Source: Lineus longissimus
Lineage: Eukaryota > Nemertea > Pilidiophora > Heteronemertea > Lineidae
NCBI RefSeq assembly: GCF_910592395.1
Contig: NC_088324.1
Span: forward strand, 12,302,953-12,366,952
Direction: 5' to 3'
DNA length: 64,000 nucleotides
Part shown: one piece after another, positions 12,001 through 19,710 of the stretch
Layout of the letters: the number at the start of each line of letters is the position of its first letter
Position numbering within the stretch: position 1 is the stretch's first letter
Notes under the pieces: generated by a model
What the model was told of the DNA's origin: nothing
What the model saw: only the letters and a program-made list of their open reading frames with translations
Databases searched by the model: none
Position numbers and translations under genes: made by a program

Positions 12001-15000
12001 TTATCATCCACAACTACCACTGTAAAAGAAGGTGATAACTTGACCTTTACCTGTGAAGCCAAAGGCGGCTTTCCAACCAACTACACCTACAAGTGGTTCT
12101 ACAAGGACAAGGAAATACATAATGAAACCTCAATGGATTACAAGATCACCAATATCACATACACCCAGTTGGGGACATACAGATGCCGAGCTATCAACTA
12201 CTCCCCTGATAACAAAGCTGATGATAGCCTGGATGTTGATGTTCTGTGTAAGTTTTGCAGTTTTATTCTTGGTTTCTTTCTTGTTTTTATTTTCAGATTT
12301 TCTCAGAGTAGAATAATCTTATTGACAAAGTTTCACCACTTCGTCTTTTTGTGCACCAACATCTTCGTGAGTTGACATCATCATCATCATCTTCCATTGT
12401 TAGTTGAAGGCAGGTCCCATTGACTGTAATTTTTTAGCAATTCTAAGAAATCCATTCAGGCATTGTTAGGCGGTAGTGGTGCGAACAAATTTTTTAAACG
12501 GGTCATGTGCTTTGTTATAGCTTGAGTTTGAGTGTTGAGAGAATATTAAATACTCACATGTGATAATGTCAAAATAAAAAGTGAAGATGCATTAATAATA
12601 CAGTGGAACCTACTATAGCGGACACTTCTCTATTAAGGACACCCTCTCTATCGAGGACACTAGGTTTAGTCCCACTTAGGTTGTTTCCATTCAATTAGAC
12701 CTCTCTAATCAGGACACCTCTCTATTAAGGACAGCTGTTGTCAGTCCCCTGGGTGTCCTTTATAAAGAGATCTACTTTATAAGCAGATGATGACACACAT
12801 GGGAGAAGTAAACTATAGGTAATGTTTCACCTTTGCTATCTACATTTTAGATTGGGTGTTCTGCCCTTCATTTACCTAAGATTTGTTTTTAATACGGTAT
12901 GTTTTTCTTACAGTGGAAAATTGGTGATTGATAAACTTGATCCTGATTCTTATTGGTAACACTTTTCAGATAAGGCGAAGTGGAACCCTAAACTTCCTGA
13001 AGTTTTTACTGTAGCGAGTAAAACCAACTCATCAATGGAGTTCATTCTCCATGTGATTGCGAATCCTTCACCTTCTAATGTCACCTGGTTCTTCCCAAAT
13101 ATGACAACAATCGGAGGAGCTTTTGTGGCGGCCAAAGTGAATGACACAACATACACTTTGAACAAGACGTCTGTAGCGGTTAAAGACTATGGAAACTACA
13201 TAGTCAATGTGACAAATGCTATTGGGATTTCAACATTTACTTTTGAACTAGAAAAAACTGGTAAGTGGTCCCAGATACTGTGAAAAGTTGTCCATGTATC
13301 ATGTATGAGTTAATTTTCTTTTGTTTTGAGAATCAGTATTATAGTTTAGCAGTTGGTGGTTTTCATGAAGAAAACCATAGTTCTTCATACATGTAGTTTA
13401 AAGTTAGCTTTGGTGTTATGGGACATATGGGACATAGATCAAATGGCACTGAAAGAGTAAAACATCAGTTGATTGACTGATGCCCCCACAGATAGAACAC
13501 TTGATGAAAGCGGGGTTGCTGGATACTAGTTCCTGAATTAGACATCATTACAAGAATGAAAATTTTAATCTGCCTCTTCTTGCAGCTGTACCAAATGTCA
13601 GCTTAACAGTTGAGCGTAAGGACAACCAGGTGACCGTTTCATGGACCAAACTCTTAAAGGAGTACACGAAGATCCTAATCAGGTTGTGCCCAATAGAAGG
13701 AGGAAGTTGTTACTATCATGATGTCCCCAACACAACAAGCCTCAAGATTAGCTTCACGGTCAATGAGGGCAACACTTACACATATTCTATGATAATATTT
13801 GATGGAGAGGATCAAGTGTTTGTTTCTTTACCAGTGAAGGTGCCAACGTCGCTCCCTATTGGAGCAATAGCTGGAGGTGTTGGAGGCACCATCTTTTTCC
13901 TGATTATCATCGCCATTGTGTTGGCTTTGCTGTTCATCCTTAAGAAGAGACGAGCAAAGAAAGGTAAATGAATATGAACATGTACGTGTATGCCAAGTTT
14001 CATTGTGCTGAGTAGTGCAATAACATCAGGATGGCCAATTTGATTCCTAATTTTAAGCACACCACTTGTGAATAGGTTCACGAACAGATCATGGGCTCAA
14101 TTCATGAGACAATGCTAAACGAAACCTGGCCTTATCCTCATACATTTTCCTTTTGTCCATTTCAGAGACTGAAGTACTAAAGCCGTAAGTTGATATTTCC
14201 ATTGGATATCATTTCCATATTGCTTTTTTGCTATCTGAGTTTTAGAGATACCAATACCAAGCATTGAACTGTTATCGGTAAAAACCTTCATATTGTACTG
14301 ATGCACATTTGTTTAAGTCGGGACTCTTATCTTGTACAGCTGGCTTGGGGATGAATTGATTAAGATTATTAATTTCACCTTGATTTAGGCAGCAATTTTA
14401 GGGAAAAACACGCATCTGTTCAAAGTGAAGGAATTACCTTACCCTGCCTTTTAGAGGTGTCGTGGGTTTCTTACTCATATCATTCATTATTTAGAATACC
14501 TGTATCAAAAATGTATCAGATGTCTTGTTAATGGTTGATGGATATTTTCCGTTTTTATGATCAGATCGAACAACAACGGTGATGTAAGCATGGGGCAGGT
14601 CAATCCAGGATTCAGTGGTCTCGATGCGGGGCATAATGACGTGATTGATGGTGAGAGAAAAATACTTTTATGTGTTTGGTAGCTTTTTTTTCCCACAAAA
14701 AAATCCCGAAAGGGACATAACACGGTGTAAGTACCAGGCCGGCCATTACTATTGTGTAGTTATCACTCTGCCTATGCATCCCACAGTATCCAAGATAATT
14801 TAAGCCCTGTTGAACCATTTGTGATTTGAGGTGATGTTGAATGCGGCCTTCTGACCTGCCAGATGAGGGAAGCTTGCTAGTATGTAGTTAACTCTTTGAT
14901 AATAAACTATGTAGTATAATAATAATACTGACCTCAGTTTCTGTGGATTATGTTTTGGCTTGGATGATGCAGACCGCAGCTCAAACAAGTGTTGTTATTG

Positions 15001-17043
15001 CTTCAGGGTTTAACCCGTATGAAGATTCGGTGGAAATGATATCGCCTTCTTCCAGCGTTCAGATTGAGGCCACAGGTAAGCTTATTTTGATGGTCATTCT
15101 GAAAGTTCCAGTGAACGTAATACGTCCCGTGAACATACATATCCTGTTTATGTCTTCATGCTACATCAAGTATAATGTCATTGTATTTCTTAGACTTTTA
15201 AATCATTCTTTTGCAATCGGCAATTTGATAGGAATCTTGCAGTCTCATCTCCAGCTGCATCAGATTTTGAAAGGTGATGCTGGTCAGTTCTTCTTAACCA
15301 AGATGGGGTTGGATGGCAATGTCTATTCTTAGAGCTGTGATTGGAATGAAATGGGCTTTATAGCCCTTGGCATACCTTCTTCCCAGAGAAATGAGATTAA
15401 GGTGGATTCTAACATAATGGATTAAAAAAAATTAGTCTACCTCTTTGAATCGGTTACAGGACGAGCAGAGTACACAGTTGTTGATAAGAAGGGTGGCAAG
15501 AAACCTACCATTGGTGATGCGTATGCGGAAGTGGACTTCACGAAGAAGAAAGGTGGCAAAAAGGGTAGTGCTCAACCTCCACCAGGTGAGTCAAATTTAT
15601 TTTATAAGCACCCCTACATCCCAAAAATACATTGGTTCCAGAACTGCAGATACAGTTAGTGGGAACCCCAAATTAAAGGACCATGCAGTACTGAATGGTG
15701 AATGTCATTTAAAATATCTATTTGGCTCTCTGGTTCATATCTGGCCACATTTTACATGTAGCTGCCATTATTATTAACTGTTTGCTTCCTCTAATCAGAG
15801 TTGATACAGAGAAACTGACTTTTATTGAGAACTTTGGAAAGGATAAGTATAAAACTATAGTTTTTCTTGTTGTCGTGTATGACAAAATGACACCCTGATC
15901 ATGAAGTACAGGCAACTAGTTGTTTGGGGGAGTTTCTCCCCACTCAAAAATGTCCCCTTTAACCTTGCAGGACAAGCCTACGCTGAAGTTGACTTCTCCA
16001 AAAAAGCGAAGGGTAAAGGCAAAGGCAAGGCACCAGTGCCAACTGTTGACCCAGGTTAGTAATAAGATATTTGTTCATTGTCTTTTTCGAAATAATTTCA
16101 TATTCTCATAATAGATGGTGCTCTCTACACTGAGGCATACAAGTATAAAAGGTGCCCCCCCCTCCCTCTCCCCCACGTTTGAGATTGGGGTTTGAGAAAG
16201 TTGACTACAGTATTTGACTCTCATTTTCCAGCAGGTGATGATGATGCAACAGTGAGTAAGCCCAAGAAGCCTTCAAAACTACCCAAAGCTGGCAAATCAG
16301 TCCCAGATGACGCGGCAGTTTATGCCAACGTTCCAAATGGTGATGACAGCACTGAGGAGAATCTATATGAAGATATCCGCAAAGAGGAGCCAAAAGAGAC
16401 AGGGTACAGACAGCCTAAAGAGGTGCGTTATTGCTTGAATTTGTCGACATGAGTTTGTGAGATTTCTAACTATTCTTCTGCGAGGATCCATGGGGGCTCA
16501 TGGACTCACCCCTCAAGTTACATGCTTCATGCATAGAGGGAGATAGTGTCATCCAAATAATAATAGAAGAGAGGAGGCTGCTTTCTGATGGATCAAAAGT
16601 ATCATACTCTGTTAAGCACCACACGAATGAGCAATTAGGTTGCAGCGACCTGAGATTATAATTGCTGCATTTGTGCGACAAACATATCCTTCATTCGCCT
16701 TAGTCTATAAAGTGTGAAACAATCAACATGACTTAAATCTTAAAAACAACCAGAACAGTACTTCAAGGCGTACTACTCGTTTTCATCGTTAGGTTTTAAG
16801 AATGAGATCTTTTTAATTCTAAACATCGACCCTCTTCATTCACAGGCATACCAAGTCGGTGTTGACGGAACGATTTACTCCCAGGTCCACATCTCGCCGC
16901 CCAAAAACCCGGATCTGATACGAGGAAAGGAGACAATCGAGGACCCCTACGCCAGCGTGGATTTCACGTGCCAAGCTCCGACGCTGCCAGAGCCAGAAGA
17001 TCCAGATGATCCAAATGATCCAAGCTTCATGATGCTGCTTTAA
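1..17043 (+). CDS. Ig-superfamily receptor gene 1 (5' partial), tyrosine-rich tail
   Basis: Type I membrane receptor of the immunoglobulin superfamily, inferred to act in adhesion or recognition at the cell surface; no ligand can be named. Coding exons: <1-109, 996-1268, 2715-3044, 3396-3668, 10292-10618, 11389-11706, 11984-12247, 12970-13260, 13586-13963, 14166-14184, 14565-14650, 15007-15075, 15460-15585, 15971-16054, 16235-16422, 16846-17043. All have AG/GT borders and compatible phases (ectodomain exons are 1-1), and the model closes at 1,110 codons plus stop. Order: partial Ig, six Ig-like domains, a seventh Ig-like domain without the usual cysteines, an FN3-like unit, a transmembrane helix, then a tail. 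The 5' end with the signal peptide lies outside the window. It is a tandem paralogue of the gene at 19,641-34,561 but has one extra D-S Ig pair (3396-3668 and 10292-10618), no first FN3 exon, and a retrotransposon in one intron. Exon borders are read by eye, without transcript data. Confidence 0.85.
181..344 (+). pseudogene. Decayed Ig exon in gene 1 intron
   Basis: The text resembles the live exon ending at 109 and its paralogue 23189-23437 (ACACCTATGACTGGTACAAA, later TTCCAAGTTAAAAAGGAAAG and a TTTATT-GTAAGT-like end) but contains in-frame stops and frameshifts and has no credible acceptor. A matching fossil lies at 23,493-23,648 in gene 2, so the extra exon copy predates the gene duplication. 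Confidence 0.7.
996..3668 (+). CDS. Gene 1 exons D1, S1, D2: C2/I-type Ig domains
   Basis: Exons 996-1268, 2715-3044 and 3396-3668 each encode one Ig-like domain and carry phase-1 borders, so they can be duplicated or skipped without a frameshift. D1 and D2 are near-identical (start KPDSVVVSS, B-strand KFTC, F-strand AEYYCEA, with YFKR in place of the usual core Trp). S1 has KKFTC, the core KWYQH and TVRCTS. Successive domains are joined by short V-x-Y/F linkers across the splice junctions, as in many Ig cell-adhesion molecules. A fourth exon, 10292-10618 (S2), pairs with D2 across the retrotransposon-bearing intron. Confidence 0.88.
4264..4403 (+). repeat. 5' LTR of the Ty3 element
   Basis: 140 bp, starting TGTAATGT and ending ACATTATA, an imperfect terminal inverted repeat. 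It contains AATAAA at 4307-4312, the likely polyadenylation signal in the matching 3' LTR. Unusually short for an LTR. Confidence 0.95.
4749..8894 (+). CDS. Gag-Pol polyprotein of the Ty3 element, 1,381 aa
   Basis: A single uninterrupted Gag-Pol frame, with no frameshift between gag and pol. Order by residue: capsid-like region ~20-200; basic Gln/Arg-rich stretch ~205-255; two zinc knuckles ~258-293, the second a clean CX2CX4HX4C; aspartic protease with DSGA near 345; reverse transcriptase ~470-720 with ISDD near 635 as the catalytic Asp pair; RNase H from ~780 (VDAG) with the TEREMLAV segment; integrase with an HHCC zinc site ~995-1035 and D, D35E residues near 1062, 1120 and 1156; a GPY/F-like module; and a Ser/Pro/Arg-rich end. 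There is no chromodomain and no env. All key catalytic residues are present, so the element could be active. Mag-like lineage is my inference from the RT and integrase motifs. Confidence 0.96.
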   Translation: MPSPVRLRAPADPAAAVAPQPMIFLPNFASFDPHTDPTAIGPRWERWLARFERLFVGIGLTDPTRKRALLLHYAGPDVDEIFDTLTETGDDDDYNTAKAKLTAHFLPKKNVAFEVYNFRQCTQAKDETLDAYHTRLRKLAKTCDFANVDREICAQIITGTNSHQLRRKALREDMNLTKILDTGRAFELSEHQATKLEESQHQTVNKIRANDKSQGKGSQRQSRPKQKTRRFQSQSKPDQDRRRNGRDTRPQQQHNDQNCGKCGGRPHKVSSNCPANGQECHRCKKIGHFGRMCRSKTNSANTLMTEADEDSDYCYFTQAAKSNNPTLCTITIGKKPKMARVPMMIDSGASVNLVDSKTFNVIRRAQPGIDPLLPADTQVFPYGSKTPILLKGMFRATARHKSETKWLKFYVAEGGGNLLGFKTASDLGILKIVHEVKSKTRPNPSSSKTLPDSLKKYEELFSGVGKIKREPVTLHIDKDVKPKQQPHRRIPFHIRKDVEKELQCLEELDIIEKVDGPTPWISPIVTVPKKSGAIRICVDMREANKAIKRERHLMPTLDDLVTDLNGSTVFSTLDLSSAYHQLELAKESRFITTFTTHLGLRRYKRLFFGINAVSEIFQNAIAEILSDIPNCRNISDDIIIHGKDKAEHDKSLIAVMERLKEYGIRLNMPKCHFYQSEVKFYGHIFNSAGVTADVKKIEAIIDAPAPTDKSGIRSLLGMAQYLSRFIPWYASITAPLRELTHDKTEWQWNAEHEKALTDLKTALTGAKVMSYYDPRKKTELIVDAGPRGLGSILMQEGRVVSYASRALTDVETRYSQTEREMLAVVWATEHFRLYLYGSTSPFTVVTDHKPLIGIFQSQKPMSLRIERWRLRLTPYNYKLEYRPGRNEANPADFCSRHPVVGNEQNRANFVDDYVNYVIDNAVPKAMQLEEVKSETLRDHTLQKLKVAIETGYWRRDEECLKPFKRFQDELIVHNGIVLRGRRLVMPDVLQRRAIDLAHVGHQGIVNTKMLLREKVWFLSIDAMVEECVKDCLPCQATSGRASKPEPLRMTKLPNGPWEEVSVDFYGPLPVPSADYLLVMMDDYSRYPEVEVIASTAAKTVIPKIDAIMSHHGVVSILKSDNGPPFTSHDFKRFAEYLGFQHCRVTPLYPQANGEAERFMRNITKTVQAAHIEGRNWKQELQKFLRQYRATPHSTTGVSPFEALYGRRMKTQLPCADFNPELKTRSQSSMRDTDNERKQKIKMYADRRRNATESNIAEGDTVVVRQQKRNKLTPPFDPDPLKITRRDGNMLTAERDDRKITRNLTFFKRVPESLFENIQEEEVEIPDSDAPPTIAPETPSGISEPETSNQKLPVMTETTSQPLRRSTGTKRPNPRFKDFVLR
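9275..9414 (+). repeat. 3' LTR of the Ty3 element
   Basis: Matches the 5' LTR over all 140 bases as far as I can read. AATAAA is at 9318-9323. It is preceded directly by the polypurine tract and followed by the GGCAG target duplication. Confidence 0.95.
12601..12777. mobile_element. TA-flanked MITE, copy 1 (gene 1 intron)
   Basis: 177 bp starting CAGTGGAACC, with internal CTCTCTATTAAGGACA motifs and a worn inverted end AGAGATCTACTT, flanked by TA on both sides. About 80-85% alike by eye to the copy at 40,530-40,707. The matching gene 2 intron (28,695-29,050) lacks it. Probably a non-autonomous Tc1/mariner-type element, since TA duplication is typical of that superfamily. Confidence 0.75.
13586..13963 (+). 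CDS. Gene 1 exon: FN3-like unit plus transmembrane helix
   Basis: A 126-codon phase 1-1 exon. The first ~80 residues have FN3-like features (VSW in strand B, TYTYSM near strand F) with two cysteines, FCPIEGGSC-like in the paralogue and LCPIEGGSC-like here. A spacer ending PTSLP leads to a helix starting IGAIAGGVGG and continuing as a run of Phe/Leu/Ile/Val, then the stop-transfer KKRRAKK. This sets the topology: everything upstream is extracellular and everything downstream cytoplasmic. The donor GTAAAT follows immediately. The paralogous exon is 30261-30638, exactly the same length. Confidence 0.88.
14166..17043 (+). CDS. Gene 1 cytoplasmic tail exons with Y-x-x-V/I motifs
   Basis: Seven short exons: 14166-14184, 14565-14650, 15007-15075, 15460-15585, 15971-16054, 16235-16422, 16846-17043. 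Tyrosine motifs in order: NPYED, AEYTVV, DAYAEVDF, QAYAEVDF, AVYANV, NLYEDI, GYRQP, AYQVGV, TIYSQV, DPYASVDF. Seven fit Y-x-x-V/I; TIYSQV fits the ITSM pattern T-x-Y-x-x-V/I; YANV also fits the Grb2-type Y-x-N. None fits the strict ITIM consensus with S/I/V/L at -2. Lys-rich stretches separate several of them. By analogy with vertebrate Ig receptors the tail would recruit SH2-domain proteins after phosphorylation; that is inference. The acceptor before 16235 is a tandem CAGCAG, so an extra Ala is possible. Confidence 0.82.
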
Positions 17044-17079
17044 GTTGTGCACATTTCAGTTTGTGACCTGCTTTGTGAT

Positions 17080-17085
17080 AATAAA
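17080..17085 (+). terminator. Polyadenylation signal of Ig receptor gene 1
   Basis: AATAAA 37 bases after the TAA stop of gene 1. The 3' UTR would be very short. Confidence 0.6.
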
Positions 17086-17704
17086 CGCTTGTCACATATG
17101 AAAAGAAATAGAAAAAATTTTGTTGTTTGCTTCCTCGTAAATTAATGTTTACGCCTGATCTATATCATGAATGAAGAAGGCCTGTATAGTATAACATTGT
17201 GATAATACTACATTTGCATGGATTTTTCACACTGCAATTCCATCCATGTACATTTCAAGTTACATTTTGTCTCCCTGAAATTTATATTTAACATGATGTT
17301 TTTGGATGAATTTGGAATCACCTTAGTTCGGCTGGACATCACATGATAGACATGAATTGAAATTATGATGACCTGTTAAGAGGTTTTAATGCTTTTCTTC
17401 AAGGAATTGTGGTGATATGTAGCATTTTGCATCTGGGGCCTCCATTGTATGAATTTTATTTGATTGTATGATGCTTCAGTGATAACTTAAAGTTGTTATT
17501 TTTGCTTCTGAAATATGAAAGGATGGGATTGTGCAGTTTGTAGATATTTGTATTCAGGAAGTATTTGCATCTGAGTGTATTTCATATTTATTCTTGAAAA
17601 ACCTGTGCTGGGTCACAGGTATGGGACACAAAGTGATAAAATTGTGATGGCCACAGGTAGATGGACAAATACATATCTGTATGAAATGTAATCAATATTC
17701 ATTG

Positions 17705-17930
17705 AGGCGCATTAGGGTACCGTAGTGGTTAGAGTGCCAGATTGAGAGAGCCTAGGACTGCTATTCTGCCTTTCTGATCCTTTTTTTCTTTTGACGATTT
17801 CCAAGGTTAAGTAATGAGCCTAAAGTGGTCTTAACCTGACATTCTGGTTGTGGCTTTGGTTGTGTCCTTTAAACACGGCTTTGGGATGAATGGGGATTGT
17901 TATCATTACTATTACCCCCTCCGTGGAAGA
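17705..17930 (+). mobile_element. Degenerate tRNA-like SINE
   Basis: A head with an A-box-like stretch (GTAGTGGTTAGAGTGCC) is followed by CCTAGGACTGC, then a body with TTGTGTCCTTTAAACACGGCTTTGGGATG. A diverged partner sits at the corresponding place downstream of gene 2 (about 35,185-35,370), so the insertion predates the gene duplication. Borders are approximate. Confidence 0.45.
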
Positions 17931-18292
17931 AACTTGTTGGTTTTTTGTGCAAAATTGACTTCTAGCAGGAACGTGACTAACAGTCTTTGACCACTGAAAA
18001 TTGTCTTTTAAAATGCAAATAGGGTTTGTACTTAAAAATTCATCTGACCATATACAAATGATTACATGTATATATTCAGGTGATAACAGTTGTTAGATTA
18101 TTTAGGTTGTTATCAATTCTTCTTAACTTTTTGAAAGTTGTTTGTAATTATTGAACTTTTTATATTTATTCAAGAATGGTGCTATTTGTACACTAGGTTG
18201 CAATATTTTGAGATGAAATTTTGACAAGAATCTTCACATGATATGCTAGATTTCTATAAATACATTGAACTAGTTAAAACATTCTGTATATT

Positions 18293-18570
18293 CTTATTGG
18301 TGTTATTAGTACAGTATTCTCCAAGTGCTGTACAATTGTTCCTCCGTCTATCCCGAAAGCTTTCAGAAAAACACAGATGATCCTCTCAATCAGCGCTATA
18401 ACTTGTGCATTTCCCACCGGTACCCATTTATTTACACCATGTAATGGTGGAGTAAGGCATTTAAGGCAAAGAGACAATCTAGTGTCTCGCACCGACGGTG
18501 GCGATTAAACCAGGGACTTCATGACCACTTGTAGGAGACCTGAGCCAGTGCACCGCTGCGGCTCCTCAAC
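18293..18570 (-). mobile_element. tRNA-derived SINE, minus orientation
   Basis: Read on the minus strand it starts with a tRNA-like head near 18,565 (GGAGCCGCAGCGGTGCACTG, then a B-box-like GGTTTAATCGCC) and runs into a tail containing the complement of ACCGGTACCCATTTATTTAC. A partial, older relative lies near 35,375-35,640. Borders are approximate. Confidence 0.5.
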
Positions 18571-18649
18571 AACTGTCCCTAATATACAGGTTTCTACAGA
18601 GGCACTCAAGCAGTTGCTCGTAGTCACACACTTGAACTTTACCTGTGAA

Positions 18650-18935
18650 GGACATAATGGCCCTTTTGATGCCACCAATTAAGTTCAGCTAAGCAATAGG
18701 CAGTGGCACCTCTTGTTATGCCGCCAAATGAATCCCAGCTGAGCACAAGGCCCTGGTGCCTCATCTTACCAATGAATTTCGATAGAGTGCTTGGCCCTGG
18801 CACCTCTTGTTATACCGCCTATAAATTTCAGCTGAGCACTAGGCCCTTGTTCATGGGGAACAGCCTTTATTATGCAACTGATGAATTGCAGCTGGACACT
18901 GCAGAAGCCTCTTGTTATGCCACAAGTTAATCAGA
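18650..18935. repeat. Degenerate ~60-bp tandem repeat
   Basis: About five worn copies of a unit resembling TTATGCCACCAATGAATTTC, then AGCTGAGCACTAGGCCCTGG and CACCTC. Copies start with TTGATGCCACC, TTATGCCGCC, TTACCAATG, TTATACCGCC and TTATGCAACTG. There is no coding sense; the short open frame across it only reflects the repeat. Confidence 0.6.
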
Positions 18936-19640
18936 CAGCCCAGTGAGGCAACCCCGCACCCTCCAAACATTTCTATCATCTGGCGGCCTAAATATGTCAT
19001 CATTGCTCATATTTTCAGCCGACACCCTATATTCAAATTTGATTCAATGATTCATTGTTAGTGGGCCTTTGTCCCTGAATTTGACTAACCCGCAGAGCCA
19101 TCTGACCATATTAAAGCAAACAGAAAACCAGGAAGTAAAGTTCGGATTTTGAGATTCGACATGTCACACTTGTGGGTCTCAATTGAAAGTTTTAACAGAT
19201 ATTCACAAGGAACACTTCTTCTGTGATTAAGAGTGACAACAGAATATAAGAATAATGTGATCAGTAGCATAAACTGATGGAGAATCCCTCCAATACATCA
19301 ACCGCTTGTTAGCAATTCATTGATTTCTGTGCAAAGGTAAGTCTTGCATTACTCCTTAGTTTGGTTCATTCTAAGGTCTTACACTTTAACTGTCCTTCCT
19401 TAGACAGTATTACTTATCTTTAGATATCCCTTAAACAGTATTGACTTTGATATTCATTGATTTCTGTGTGAAGGTAGTCTCACTCAAACACCAGCCAGCA
19501 AATTCTTTGATCTTTCGCAACTCTGACAGTAAAAAAGGTCTTAATGGAACAGGCATAATGGTTTCCCAATGCATTCTATCAAGAATTAGTAGAGGCTATA
19601 GTCTTTATTCTTGATTATATTTTCTTGGTTATCCCTTCAG
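18936..19640. other. Intergenic stretch upstream of gene 2
   Basis: I see no gene. The first coding exon of gene 2 starts directly after an acceptor (CCCTTCAG at 19,633-19,640), so a non-coding first exon and the promoter must lie in or upstream of this stretch. I cannot place the transcription start. Confidence 0.4.
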
Positions 19641-19710
19641 ATGATGGTGCCATTCCTCCCTCTTCTGGTCATCGCCATGACGACTCTTCCTCCCTCTATC
19701 AATGGAATAG
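19641..19710 (+). CDS. Gene 2 signal-peptide exon
   Basis: ATGATG start directly after an acceptor. It encodes 23 residues with a hydrophobic core (VPFLPLLVIAM) and a small-residue end, and the donor GTAAGT leaves phase 1, matching the next Ig exon at 20297. This start is chosen because it is the only upstream in-phase exon with a secretion signal. Confidence 0.8.

Noticed and set aside
996-12249. An extra conserved Cys at the end of each Ig domain (VTC, VKC, VYC, VLC)
   Set aside because: The Cys codon is T plus the GT of the splice donor; after splicing the codon becomes Tyr or Phe.
18703-18930. 75-codon open frame between the receptor genes
   Set aside because: It is a by-product of the degenerate ~60-bp tandem repeat.
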